A DNA stretch of 46,101 nucleotides from Schizophyllum amplum. Its lineage: Eukaryota > Basidiomycota > Agaricomycetes > Agaricales > Schizophyllaceae. The notes beneath the pieces were generated by a model. That model ran no database searches and had not been told where the DNA came from. It was given only the letters and a program-made list of their open reading frames with translations. The DNA is taken from contig VDMD01000162.1 in assembly GCA_007026445.1 (NCBI GenBank), positions 1 to 46,101 on the forward strand. Reading direction: 5' to 3'. Positions 31,857 to 43,979 of this stretch are shown piece by piece. Made by a program: the position numbers and the translations under genes. Each line of letters opens with the position of its first letter. The stretch's first letter is position 1.

Positions 31857-32443
31857 TCACATGGCACTCTCTTGCATGACCTGGAGCGCCTTCATGTACT
31901 CCTCTTGGTCCAGCAGCTCTGGGTGCTGCTGTGCAACAACCTAGGAGGGTTTGAGCATCAATGATTCAGTACAATGCGGCACGCACCACTACTTCGCGCA
32001 AGTCGACCGCGGACTTGCCGACACGCTTGGAGGTGTCGTCAATCATCCTTTCTGATTCTGCCAGAATACGTTGCTGCAAAGACCCATCAGTAGGGGAGCG
32101 GTGGCGGCGGAAGATATATCGCTCTCTGCACTGGCGCCTGAACGTACCGCGTTCCTCAGCTCATACTCGTCCGCTGCGTCCTCGATCATCTTGTCAACCT
32201 TCACCTTCTGCTCCTCTGCCTCCTTGCGATACATGTTGTACTCCTTCCAAAGTCTATGGATGTGTCAACACGCTACATGCGCAAAGGCTGGTGAATATGG
32301 GAACATGTAGCGCCATGACGAAGCTTGAAGAAGGAAGAGATTGCGCGAATATGAGCCTTATAAAGAGTAGACAGCACACACCTAGCCACTGAACCAGACT
32401 TGATCTTCAGTTGTCGCCGGATGGCGGGCAGTTCGTCGGACAT
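31857..32443 (-). CDS. TBCA: Tubulin-folding cofactor A
   Basis: Small helical chaperone that holds beta-tubulin in the tubulin-folding pathway (yeast Rbl2 type), in the cytosol. Exons in coding order: 32443-32382, 32253-32148, 32073-31987 and 31940-31857, giving 112 aa, the normal size. MSDELPAIRRQLKIKSGSVAR is the conserved first helix. It is followed by LWKEYNMYRKEAEEQKVKVD, KMIEDAADEYELRNA, QRILAESERMIDDTSKRVGK and SAVDLREVV, all coiled-coil in character. The tail ALQVMQESAM is unremarkable. Every splice phase fits and no break is seen. It ends 84 bases from the stop of the MED11-like gene, in convergent orientation. Confidence 0.9.
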
Positions 32444-35322
32444 GGTCGTGAGTGGTCGTGAGCGTAGAGAACGAGGAGCAAAGTTGAATCTGGTGGCTCT
32501 TGACCGCGACGCGTCGTGTCATGACGCGATCGGACGCCCTTCGTCATCCGCATCGATAAGGATTGTTCAACTTGGACCCACAAACACCCATCAGTGGTGG
32601 CGGATTAGAGTTTGCTGTCCATCCTCGTGTTCTGTGACTCGAGCGAGTCCATTTCATGGACGCTGCGCCCTGGAGGCAAGGCTGAAGATAGGAAGACGAC
32701 GTAAAGAAACACCTTCACAGCGGCCTCGGTCCCTTTCGCCAGCGCAAATGGTCTGGTCCAGTGCTTCGAGGTTCGTAACGTTCAACCTTTCGTGAACCGA
32801 ACCATGCAGCGCGGTAATTGCTTACCCGGGCGTTTACACTGCGAACCGTGTTTTTTCTACCACGTAGTAACGGCAGCAAACATCACGGAGTAATCTAGTG
32901 AGCATTACCAGGAAGTGCCAAACAAACCATTATGGGTAGTATCGCGAGTGCTACACGCTTGCTAGCACACATGGTCCCATTCAGGTCCCACTGATGGGCG
33001 TTGGCGAATGCCGACGACCCCAACGTACGCCGCCGCCGTCGTAACAACAACGCGCGCGCCTGCCCCGAGCAGAGTCACCGTATTCAACGCTCCTTGCTGA
33101 CCGTCGCACTCGTCGTGAACAATCAGCAGCTCCATGAATGATCTGTACCTATATTCATTGAAATCAAAGACTACGTAGGTGGCAGAGGGTGAAGAGAGGT
33201 AAGTGAGGAGGCAAGGGAGGGCCGGCGGCGGCACCCGCCGCATATCGAGCTCTGACGGTATGTAACCCTCGGTCAGCCCCAGCTAGAACGACCTTGACTT
33301 CTTCATGGTCGTGTCTATGGCTGAGGTGACTGTGAGTTTAAGCTATGATTGGTCGTAGTGAGAACGCACCTTCGACGCGTGAGTATGCCTCAACGACCCA
33401 TGCCGGCGAACAAGCTCGAACGACGCGCGTGGACGGCTCTTCGACCCGACAGCCTAGACGGCAGTAAGCGTTCGTATCAGTGCTGCCGTCGATTCCACGG
33501 GTCAGTGTAAGGCTGGAGTTTGCTGCTACGGCGCCGTCGCGGCGGAAGGCAAGATGGTCACCCAAATTTTCGTAAGTCCCAATCCGTCCCTGAACGTTTC
33601 AGGCCCAGGTCTGCGAGCACATGCACCGGGGGGCGCGGGCCGTGAACTTTCTACAGGTCACAAACGATGGCACTTCGTGTAATGGTTTGTTCGGCCATTA
33701 CAGTGTAGAGACAAAATGGCGTCGCTAAGAGGCACTGATACTACCACGAAGTGTTCTGCAAATTACTACCACACAGAAACCCCCTGGTTCGACGTGTACC
33801 GTTCCCCTTGTCACTGTCAGTCTCCGTCTCGCGCATACAGCTTCCACGGAGAGCATTAAGCATCGGGTTTGGTTTCGTGATGTACATACAACATTGTAGC
33901 ACGTTAAGTAGATACAGCACAACACCAGGGGTAGCTACGGAACCGGGACAGTTCATCGAGGCAGCTGCTGAGGGGCGCACTCGCACAGTGCGCTGCGCGC
34001 ACAGCAGTCCCACAGAGTCGGTGCTACTGGGCATAAGGGCATAGGCAGGGTCATACAGGCATAGTAGTAAGGTAGATAGCGGGCAGTATACCGTACCACG
34101 TCGACATTGCGGCAGTCATCGTCTGGCTTCCACCGTCCGGCCGACTCGCGGGCGGGCGGGAGAGGGCAGCCACAGGCTGCGTCAGACAGCCACCCGCGAC
34201 CAATCTCGTTCCCTTCGGTAGCGCACACACGTCGTACGCGAGCCCTGCGGATCGACTGCGTGTCAACAGCGGCTAGCACTGGACTACAGGATCGCGAGCG
34301 GGCGGCGACGGGGCGGCAGCGTCGGGGTACTGCGTGATCCGAGGAAGACGCTGGGCGAGATAGGCGAGCGGGGGGCAGTCGAGTCCATGATGATGTCGTT
34401 GGCGATGTCGTTGCCTGGTGGGCGAGGCACTGGGCCGCACCGCGGTCCCGCCGTTGTCGAAGCCCCTCTGCCCGACGCGACTGGCGGGCCACCGCACGCT
34501 GGGGTCCAGAGCGGCGGTGCTGGCAGGTCGATGCCGACAGAGTCGGGGCAAGAGCGGGGGCGGAATCGTGGCAAGGGCGGGGCGTGGCGGGATAGGTGAT
34601 GTGGATGGGGGTCGTAATAGACATACAGCACATAAGTACATTCAATAAACACAATTGCAGGCGGAGGCGATGGTCGTCGGCGCAGCGCGCGCTATGGGCG
34701 CGAGGCACGGAGGGCCCGTCCGAGGACGCGATCGATACAGCGATGAGAGCAGTTGAGCGGGGTGTTGCCGGTGTGTTGGCACACGTGAGATACGGAACCC
34801 CAATGAAGTGGTCGTACATCTCGACGTGTCGATGGGTTGTTAGGGCTGGGGATTGCGGGCTGTGGCGGACGGACGACGGGGTAAAGAAGAAAGAACAAGA
34901 AAGCGCACGGGGAGGCGAGGCACGTACGCCCGCTACTAGAGAGGGCGGTGTTGCGCCTCAAGCGCTCCTCCGGGTCTTGCGTCGATGTCGTGTCCTACAG
35001 CATGCGATCCGGGTAGCCTCGAATTCCATCGTCACCGCGCTCGGTTGCCCTCCACATCGTCCAGAGATGTGCGGCGCGAGGCGCGAATCGTTCGTCAGAG
35101 TCGAGTGAGCGGAAGAGTGGCGTCGTAAATGGCTAGCCTCGAAAGCTGAGCCGCACGCGACGAGGCATCGCGGGGGGAATGGGGGATAGATGATGTGATG
35201 ATAGATACCGAATAATAGTCCGTTCATAAGTCATTGCAATTTACCTGCTTCCCAGGCTGAGGATGTCGAACGTGTTCGCACTTTTGAGGAGACCGAAGTC
35301 ACTCGCGTTGATAGCGAGCGCT
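32444..35322. other. 2.9-kb stretch without a supported gene
   Basis: Several open frames exist on both strands (minus 32962-33243, minus 33338-33565, minus 33953-34819, plus 34596-35108). None resembles a known family, and neighbouring frames do not join by convincing splice sites. The part 34100-34700 is GC-rich and low in complexity. A lineage-specific or decayed gene cannot be ruled out. Confidence 0.4.
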
Positions 35323-36328
35323 TCAATGGGCCATAGGCATGGCAGAAGACATGCCCGACCCGGGCAGGGCGGTCCCCGCAACGCGCATCAACAGCTGCTC
35401 GTTGATGGCACGCTGGCGCTGGAGTTCACGTCCGACCTCCATGGCCTTGTCGTGCAAACTGGCGTTCTCGACCTCGAGGTGCTTGATACGGCACACAGCT
35501 GATAAAAGCTAGTGAGTAGAGCGTCTCGTGCGAGGAAGGTCGCACTTACCGCGGTCAAGAAGCACGACCTTGCTCGACTTCTGGGGTGTACGCGGGAGGG
35601 TGTCCTTGAGACGAGCATAGCCTTCACGGAGCTCGTCGCGACGACGCTGCTCAGACTCGATGCGCTGACGACGGATCGTTTCGCGTTTCCTGAGAATGAA
35701 TGAGGAAAAGATGAGGCCGGTATCATCGGGGCCACTCACGAGTCAACACCAGTTGTGGGGCCGATGGGCTGGAAGTCGTCGTCGTCTTCGTCGCTGTCGC
35801 GGTCGTCGTTGCTCTTGAGCGATCCCTTGCGCTGCGCCCTTACCCGGGGACGGGTGGCCGGGTTGCCCATCGGCGTGTACCGGTGAGCGGCGCGCGGAGC
35901 AGGAGTATAGGGTGCAGGGGACCCGCTCCCACGGCTCCGGCGGCCGGAGGTCATGCCGTCCGACGAGAGCTCACCACCGCTCAAGGGGTAAGCGAGAGCG
36001 TGCGGTGAGATACTGGCGCCGTCGAGGGGCGTAATGGGGCGCGCAGGCGAGTACGTCGCGGAGGACGCGTAGTTGTTATCGTAGTTGCTCATGTTGAGGG
36101 ACTGGAAGTCCATGGGCTCCGACGAGGCGACGGGGGGAACTGTGTGGAGGGTCAGCCATCGCGATCATACTGAAGGAGTGAGAGCCACTGACGGGACATG
36201 TCCGCGTATTGCATCGGGGACTCGTGGGGGAAGTGGATGTACTCGGAGAGGCCCATGTCGGTGCTGTAGGACAGGGTCGGGTCCATGGTGTCGACCGAGT
36301 ACGGCTTGGAGTGATCGTACGAGTCCAT
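35323..36328 (-). CDS. bHLH transcription factor 1
   Basis: DNA-binding regulator with a basic helix-loop-helix domain followed by a coiled coil. Exons in coding order: 36328-36193, 36139-35740, 35689-35550 and 35498-35323, giving 283 aa. Residues 1-170 are Ser/Pro/Tyr-rich, with an acidic patch (DRDSDEDDDD). The bHLH domain is RRQRIESEQRRRDELREGYA (basic region with Glu and Arg at the E-box contact positions), then RLKDTLP, loop, KSSKVVLLDRAVCRIKHLEV. A leucine-rich coiled coil follows (ASLHDKAMEVGRELQRQRAI). The intron inside helix 2, right after LLDR, falls at the same place and phase as in the second bHLH gene at 42164, so the two are paralogs. The target genes are unknown. Confidence 0.9.
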
Positions 36329-38135
36329 GACGTTCAGAAGTAGAGGCGGCGTTTGACGAGGGGGAAGGGGAAGAGGCGTAAAGGAGGAAGGCAGGCAGCA
36401 GCGGGCTGGACCTGTTGTGTGGCGCGTCAATGGAGGCCGCGTCAGACAGGGAAAAGGGCGCTCACGGCTGGACTTTCGCTGCAGGCTCAGCCTGGAACGG
36501 GTAAACGGATTGGGGGAAGGGGAGAGGGAGGAGGAGAAGGGGAGAGCGGCGGCGCGACGAGGAGAAGAGCGCGGGAGGATGAGGAGAAAGGAACTGTGAA
36601 TGCTTCCGCTTAGCTTCCTTTTTATCCCGTCTCGAAATCGACGGCCATCAGCGGACTCTATAGACTATTACGTAATTCGAACATATCGGCGACTGGGCCA
36701 GCTCGAAGGCCCGCGAGACTGGCTGACCTGTATCGCAAAGAACCATCTGGGGACTGCACGAGGCGGAAATGAACTGAGTTCAGCCTCGAAGCGGGTCACT
36801 TGTTCCATACGGAGCTTCCCCGCAGGCGCCGCCACTTGGCCGACCTGTCCACAGGAAATGGACTGCCTCATTCGCGCCGGCACCGTCGGTCCTATAGCGC
36901 TCTGGAGGCGTCCCTCTGACCGTTGACTGAATGCACCCGCCTTAGACGAGGTACAAGGGGCCCTATTTCCCGGCTCATTCTCGCGGCTTGCTGGCCCGCG
37001 CCCACCGACGACTCTCAGCTTCACCGAACCATCGGCCAATCTTCGACGCTCGGCACTCCTTCTGCCTCCTCCAGACGCATGAACGCTTTCATTTGCGGAC
37101 GCTAAATGAACAGTGTCCGCGTCCTCGTCCGCCCTGATGTGCCGACGGCTCTTGCACAAGACGGAGCATTATCCACCTGTTCAAGTTATCCACCTTTATT
37201 CACTCACCCGGGCGCGGGACTCTTCATCCTTGACAGAGTATGCTTCCCGACATGTCGTCCTTCGCTTCTCCAAGGCTTCTTCCTCCGTCTACCCGGCGAA
37301 CCACATCGATTATGGTACTTATCGTCCAATCATGATCCGGACGGCCCCGTCCTTACACCTTGGGTAAGTAGCACCCTCATCCCAGGTCCAACCCGGTCCA
37401 TTGACAACTGGCCTATTCGGGATTCATGTCAATCCGAGCGCCTCTTCACATCTGCTGGCAGACGAACCACTGGTCCGTTTTCCTAAACGGACAGGTCCTA
37501 TTGTGATTAGTCCGCTTGCGCTCAGGGCCCTAGCCTCTCTCTGGTCCGTTGCCACTCTCACCTCGAGGTCGCACTTTCACGTCTCAAGTCCACCTTGCCG
37601 TTCATCGCGCACTGCGCTCGGTCCGTACCCGAAGGGAGCCTCCGCGTTGAGCTAGCCGGCGCCGCGTCCGACTGCGAGGAGGGCCCTAGCTCTTGATTCC
37701 GTTCGAGCCGCCGAACTTCCATTCTCGATCGACCGTACGCGACTGGACCAGGCCGTGAGCGCCGTTATTCACGTCATGCTCTCCCCGCAATCTGGAACTT
37801 GACCCTTCTGGTCAGACAATAGGCGATAGTACGTGACTTGAAGCGGCTCGAATGGCGGTCGGACGAAGAGAAGATGAGCGCGCAACTTGGCGCAAAGTCG
37901 GTATCAATTCAAGGAGATTACATGTTGGAATGTAATCAAAGTAAAGAAGATAATAAGGATAACACACGAAGGGACCGTCTGTTCGACGGGGGTCGTAAGC
38001 GGTATAGACCGCGGCATTAGTAGGTTCGTAACAGTCGTCAGGGTGAGTCGTAAGCGTAGCCGTGAAGGCGGATCCGAGAAAGCAAAAAAAGGGAGATGGA
38101 GCAACAAGTATGACCAGGGTTCCTGCGCAGTACGA
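36329..38135. other. 1.8-kb stretch without a supported gene
   Basis: Upstream of bHLH gene 1 and downstream of the small membrane-protein gene, both on the minus strand. The first 300 bases are purine-rich on the plus strand and could be the bHLH leader. No family-like protein was found. Confidence 0.45.
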
Positions 38136-39128
38136 CTATGCGTTGTAATAGCCTGGTAAAGTTGAGCGAGAGCATAGGTGTGCAACGAAATCAAGCACTG
38201 ACCGCCTTGGTAAGGCCCCTTCATTTCACGGTAGTGCTCCAGACGCTTCTGGAAGCGCCATGTCAAGAAGAACATGTACATCTGGTGGGTTTCGTCAGCT
38301 ACAAACGTCCTCTGAAACCAGCGGGAAGTTCTAACCTGGCAGCCAAGGTCCACCAATAGTGAAATTATGAACGCTGCGTTTATGCTTGAAAATCCCGTCG
38401 TGCAGAACCCAGACGGCATCGATACGGTCGTTTCATAATCATCGTCCCAAAGAGCGCCCACCGTTGTCGCACTCCCATGTAATCTTGTCCTTGCTGTTGG
38501 CACAAACGGAGCGTCAGCGCCATTGAGCCTCAGCGGCGGCATCCACTCACCCGCGCTGGAGCTGTACAATCATCAAGACAGCTCTGACTCCACATATGAC
38601 GATGAGGAAGGGCCAGAGGAACTTGCAGACCCTTGTCCAAATGTATGACCGCTGCGTAATTTGAGCACCAGGACGCGGGGAAGAAGGAACTTCGTACATT
38701 GGACAGAGCGATCACGTTAATGAGCGCAATAGCGGCAACCGCCATACCGATACCACCGTAGATAAACCTGCGGATACAATGTCAATATTCATCGGGGGAA
38801 CGACAGCAAGTAGCGCACCATTCCGGATAAGTGAAGAACAGGTACTGTCCATAGATCAAAAGAAAGAGGCTGCCTGCAAGGCTGTAGGCCTGCGAGATTG
38901 TTCAGAGGTGATTGACAAAGGTAACTGAATGAGCACTCACGGCGACCAAAAGCGCCCATGCCATGGAGCCTGCCCTCTGCCCAAAGTCATCAGCGCTCCA
39001 CCCCCCGCGCCTCGAGCCCAACTCACCAAGGGGAAGAGGAGCAGGCAATTGTCACACCTGCGGGGGATCGTGAACGGACCATCGGACAGGATAAGATCCC
39101 CGCGTACCACATTGCGTTCTCGTATCAC
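38136..39128 (-). CDS. Small multi-span membrane protein, unknown function; start unclear, one frame problem
   Basis: I recognise no named family, but the exon pattern is coherent. Coding order: 39128-39027, 38976-38941, 38889-38819, 38767-38698, 38651-38551, 38493-38336, 38281-38203 and 38152-38136, about 210 aa. Sequence landmarks: IPRRCDNCLLLFPL, AWALLVAAYSLAGSLFLLIYG, YGGIGMAVAAIALINVIAL, FLWPFLIVICGVRAVLMIV, ITWECDNGG, AAFIISLLVDLGCQMYMFF, KRLEHYREMKGPYQGG, ending YYNA. That gives four or five membrane spans. No ATG lies in frame before the conserved N-terminus (the frame is open back to a stop near 39194, and the first candidate codon at 39128 is GTG), so an upstream exon may be missing. 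In exon 6 the A run 38449-38451 holds one base too many, unless the acceptor four bases later is used. Confidence 0.65.
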
Positions 39129-42100
39129 AATTGAAGGATAAAAAGCCTCTTGGTAGTCGTTGATGATCCGACTTGTAGCGATCGTAAACCGTCTTCAGGA
39201 GGAAAAGGTATCTCGAAGAGTCCGGGGGCAGGAGGAGGAGAGGGACGGAGGGGGAGGAGGGAGAGAGGGAAGAGCCCAGGAAGAGCCTGAGAGCGGGAGG
39301 ACGTGACAGCGTCATTGACGTGACACGAGATACGTTACAGGGACACGTGGGTTCTGCTTGCGCCGTGTGGCTCACAAAGACTGGCTCGAAAAGGTAGTGC
39401 ATGTGACCACCTTCAGCGGTGATGAAGGTTGTTGTTTGGCTCGCGCGATCGGCTCAGCTTCCTTGGCTCTCTTCCCGAACTCAAGGGACTGACTGACAAT
39501 GCCCTATGAATCTAGAAAGGCTAACGGTTGGATCCCTTGAGCGAAGAAGAGAGTACGCTTGAACTCTTAATGTTGTCGGGCATAGTCCTTTACTACCACT
39601 ACATAGTGAGTTACCCTGTCTGTAACACTCGCTTTCTGAGGCTTATCTCTTCGTTGTCCTTGGTAGACGACTGGGCCAGCTGTCCTGGCTGCATGTTTTC
39701 TACGAGCTGTGCTCTCTTCACACTCCGCGCTCTTGCCTTGTACCCTTCTCGCCGCCTTCATCCGGATCGCCGTCCTGCACTCTCCGGATCTGCACCTCAG
39801 ATCCGTCATACAGGTAGGAAAGCTATATGAACATACGGCGCCACTGAGCCGAGACGCCTCTTCCTCTTCTTGGATGTACCGAATTCTTCATTTACCGCGA
39901 ATGCGTCTTGGTGTCCGACAAATTCTAGCTGCACCTGGCTCCATAGCCACCTCCATCGACGGTCACATACGCAGCTTTGTTGATCCATCTGGTGCGCACA
40001 TGCCTTTGCCACCTTTTACTGACTTGCTTCTGTGATTTCATACGGGAGGCGTAAGCTTTGACGCTGACGTTCGGTTTTCCTGCAAATCGAGCAGATGGAC
40101 AAGCGCATCGATGCTCAAGCGATTTTTCGGGTCAACCTTCGTACAACCGCTGAAAAGAACCTCTTCTCTCTGCACCACACATATGTCCTCTCACGTTCAT
40201 CTCGCTCCTGCCATCATCCGCTCTCACGAAACTAGGCCGTATCCAAGTTAGCGCCCTCACCTGATGTCCCCAGATCCCACCCGCATTGTACCGGGAGACG
40301 TAGTCGCGCTTCAAGGACTCTCGCCACTCGCCCGCATATTCAGCGCTGTTCACTCTTGAAAGCTCGAAGCAGCAGTCCCGCTTTGAACTTCAGACCGAGG
40401 GCGAAGATCCAAGATGACATATGTATCGACGCTATGCATCGTGTTCATCGCATGTTGTCCCACGGTTGACACCGTCTCCTCCTTTTCAGCCACAGGAGAA
40501 GTCCCCTGAGGTGAGCGCCCACACTCAGGCCTCGTTTTACGCTTCGGACCCTGCCTCGTGTGCTGACATCTCGCCTTCTGCTTTAGACATGCGCTCATGT
40601 CCTCGCGCCTCCATCAGTGCTTTGCCCTGACCTGGCCATTATCGACGCCATCGCACGTTTATCCGAATCATCAGTGCTGCGAGGTACTTGTGTACATGGG
40701 CCCTCGAGGACGTCATGATGAACGTGAGAACTATCGACTCGTCCATCACTGACTTTCGCGTCGCGAACGTGCATTGCGGCCTTGACAGACCTTGAAATCG
40801 ACTTGGACGGCCTTCACATTCGAAGACTCACGACCTTGCGGTGGTTTCGAACCAACAGACGGGCCCTGTAAAGCTGGACTTCTGGTCAAGCATCCTTCGA
40901 AACTCTGGGGCCTTCAAGAACGCATTAGCGTCGAGGCGTATTCAAAGCGTTCTTTCAGGTTCTTTCTGCGCGTAGAGTCGCCTCGTGGCAGGCCGCGACA
41001 CTTATGTTGTTCCAACGAAGCTTCTCGCCTCCCGCCTTCGCTCTACGCGTAACGTCTGGATCCAGTCATGTATTTTTGATGCGTTCAATTCTAACAGTGC
41101 ATGCGTGAAGAGCGATAGAGATGACATTATTGAGGTGAGTTCATTGTTTTCTGATAGTAAGAGTCACGCGACATGGTTGAACTTCCAGGCCGTTTTGTGG
41201 GTACCGTCATTGTTCTCTTGAAACAATGGGAATCATTGACATCAACTGCGCATGCGCCTCATTGTTCAGAAGGTTGCCCACGATGCTGGGCTTTGTCAAA
41301 AGGACACGATGTCCGCACGACTCTAGCCGTCGATATAGCGATGAAACCAGATCTTCCTTCACGATTGCGAGAAACTCATTGTAGGCAGAAAATTTGTTCA
41401 GTAGAAGCTTGTCTGCCCTCTGAACTCAAGCCAGAGCCTCGAACCGCGATGCGCGTCGGAAGAAAGAAAGCAATTGATATATCTAACACACCGATAGGTA
41501 AGTACAAACCTCAGACTAGTATTTAGGAAAGCGATAGCAAGATGACTTAGTTCTTTGTTAGAGTCCATGGAGACATGTAAAGGGTAGGGGTGCATCAAGA
41601 CGCCACGAATGTCCTCAGCTGGGCTGGAAGTGAGGTGACGGGGGGCAAGGTCGATGATCCATGTGCAGGAGCGAGCGGCGCAGCATTCCGTCGAGGAAGT
41701 CCGCACACACGCACGCACCCGCATCAGCAGTGGCCGCCGTCCCGTCCAGGGTAGGTGCCACGACCATTCATCCCGTCGCGCCCGATCTCCGACTCCCTCC
41801 ATCCCGCCCCTGCCCTCCAGTGCCCCGTATCGTCATCAATTCGTCAAGAATCGTCGAAGCCTCTCTTGGAGACCATGTCATGAGGACCCGACGCGTCCCC
41901 GAGCCCAAGGACGCGGGTACGAAGTGGCCTTGTGATCCAGCGCGTTCGACTACGGTGGCTCGCATCCAGTCGGTCTCCGTGACCGACTACCGACATCAAG
42001 TCGGTAGCGCGACGGCGAACGCTCGCGCCCGCCACCATCGTGCACCATGCGACTGCATGAAAAAAGGAAAGGGAATAAATGAGAGTCGGATAGTTCGTCT

Positions 42101-42163
42101 TTGTGTCCAGAGGAATGGGGATTTGCAATGCGAGATGCACGAGTGGCGCGCGGCGACGTGTCG
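39129..42163. other. 3.0-kb stretch without a supported gene
   Basis: Plus-strand fragments near 40790-41050 have some LRR/F-box-like flavour (DLEIDLDGLHIRRLTTLRW) but are broken by stops and cannot be joined. The rest looks non-coding. It may hold an old, decayed F-box-type gene. Confidence 0.35.
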
Positions 42164-43246
42164 TCAATAGCCGTTGTCCGACATCGACGAGGTGGAGCCC
42201 TCTGACGGCGGAGGACGCAACATGGGCGGCGCCATGGTCTGGATGGGCGGTGCGTCTGGTGGCGGGGAGAGGGGCCGCGTGTCGTGCATGGTAGTGGCGG
42301 GCGACGGGGATGGTGTCCCTTGAGAGTCCCCGAGCGTGATCTTTTCGTTCAGAGCGCGAAGACGATGGACCTCCGCTTCGGCCGAGCTGAGACGTCTCTG
42401 CATCTCTTGGTTTTCCAGTTCCAACTCGCGGATGCGATTCACCGCTAGACGCCTGTCAGTAAAGTTAGGTAGACAAGACGCGACGGGGAACGCACCACGC
42501 TCCAGGAGCATGACCTTGCTACTTTTCTGGTTCGACGAGGGCAGCGAGTCCTTGAGCCTCGCGTAACCATCCCTGAGGTCATCCCGGCGCCGCTGTTCCG
42601 CTTCTATTCTTTGCCTACGAGTGGCTTCCTTGCGGGAGCTGGCTAGATTTTCGATGGGGAAGTTGACGCCCATGTTATCGTCTTCGTCGGAATCGTGGGA
42701 GCGGCGGAGGCTGCGACGACCAGAGGACGAGGATGGGGAGGGTGTAGGATGGTATCTGACGTGGTGCCGATGTACAAGAGACGTTCCGCGGGACGAGGCG
42801 TCGGTCCCCGATTCTGATCCTGAGATGGGAGGAGACAGGGGGTCGTACATATCCGGGGATGGGGGAGGGGGGCTACCCGCGGGAAGCTGGCCGGAAACAT
42901 GAGGCGGACTCGCGTATACGGGCGACTGGTGGTACTGGCTCGGGGGGATAATGCCGATGGGCTGATACGCCTGTTGGTGCTGAGGGACTGCAGAACGCGT
43001 GTTAGCATCGAGGCAGCATAGAATATAAAGATTAAACAGACACGCACCTTGATAAGACATCTGTGGACTCATGTGCGGACTCATCCCTGTGCTCATCCCA
43101 TTGCTCATCGGCTGGCCGTACATAGCGTAGGGACTCTCCTGGGGTTGCTGCTGTTGCTGCTCATGGGAGTAGTAGCTGTAGCCCTGATTCATGCCATTGT
43201 GCGCCTCCGGCTGCGGGAGGTGCTCCTGGCTATGTCGTGGATCCAT
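42164..43246 (-). CDS. bHLH transcription factor 2
   Basis: Paralog of the bHLH gene at 35323. Exons in coding order: 43246-43048, 42987-42496 and 42444-42164, giving 323 aa with all phases correct. The N-terminus is Gln/Pro/Met/Tyr-rich (MDPRHSQEHLPQ, a QQQQQ run, repeated MS-P-H/Q motifs), as in activation domains. The domain reads RRQRIEAEQRRRDDLRDGYA, RLKDSLP, loop, KSSKVMLLERAVNRIRELEL. A leucine-zipper-like coil follows (MQRRLSSAEAEVHRLRALNE), then a Pro/Ser-rich tail ending SMSDNGY. An in-frame upstream Met-containing stretch to 43345 is hydrophobic and probably 5' UTR; I chose the ATG at 43246. It is head-to-head with VPS33. Confidence 0.9.
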   Translation of the reverse strand: MDPRHSQEHLPQPEAHNGMNQGYSYYSHEQQQQQPQESPYAMYGQPMSNGMSTGMSPHMSPQMSYQGACLFNLYILCCLDANTRSAVPQHQQAYQPIGIIPPSQYHQSPVYASPPHVSGQLPAGSPPPPSPDMYDPLSPPISGSESGTDASSRGTSLVHRHHVRYHPTPSPSSSSGRRSLRRSHDSDEDDNMGVNFPIENLASSRKEATRRQRIEAEQRRRDDLRDGYARLKDSLPSSNQKSSKVMLLERGAFPVASCLPNFTDRRLAVNRIRELELENQEMQRRLSSAEAEVHRLRALNEKITLGDSQGTPSPSPATTMHDTRPLSPPPDAPPIQTMAPPMLRPPPSEGSTSSMSDNGY

Positions 43247-43979
43247 GAAAGACGTGGGGGACGTTAAGAGCGTGACCGACGATGCGATGAGGAGGAAGAG
43301 GAGAAAGCAAACTTGCAAAGGTAACCAGAGAGAACCAAGCGACAATACTTCTCTCGCTCGTCAACAAACAACTCGGAGCCCCGGTCCAGAGCACGCCGAA
43401 ATCTCCCTCCCAGGGGTGCAGACAAATATGCGAAAATAAATAAATATTTCTCTTTTTTCCTGGCTTTCCTCGACAGCCCCGCCTTCCCTCGTCGACTCTT
43501 CACGCCGCGTGTCCTAGTCTCCGCAAAATCTCGTCGCATCATCACAGGACCGTCGGCCGGGCGCTGCAGCGTGGTCAGCTCGCTCACCGCATGTCTTTAC
43601 GTGATGTGTAGGTATCGACTATGATGGATGATCACAGTTGATATTTGCCGTATTCCAACTTCCAAGGTTAAAGCCGAGTACAGAATGCGCTTTCGCGGGC
43701 TGCATCATCTCATCTCGAAGACCGAGTCGGGTCGTAAATCATCGTAGCTGCACATGGTCATATCTGCGTGCTTGCCACCTTTCGCTGTCCATTCTACAAT
43801 ATTCTGCAATTGTTCACGGCCGCAGTGGAAGCACCAGCGCCCAGGCACCTTGTGTTACGCGCATAAACGATCGTCAGAGAGAGCTGGGATGTGTGACTCA
43901 CCACGAAGTTCAACTGGATTCCATCCGGAGATGTCATTGGTGACATCGGCCCGGACAAGCGGCTCCTACGCGCCTCTTG
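43247..43979. other. Divergent promoter region, bHLH 2 / VPS33
   Basis: Separates two genes that point away from each other. No coding sequence is supported. An AT-rich patch lies near 43425-43460. Confidence 0.5.

Noticed and set aside
33953..34819. 288-codon open frame on the minus strand
   Set aside because: Arg/Pro/Ser-rich, lies in GC-rich sequence with open frames on both strands, matches no family and has no matching neighbours.
34960..35030. bZIP-like string DPEERLRRNTA on the minus strand
   Set aside because: The expected following residues of a bZIP basic region are missing and no splice site supplies them.
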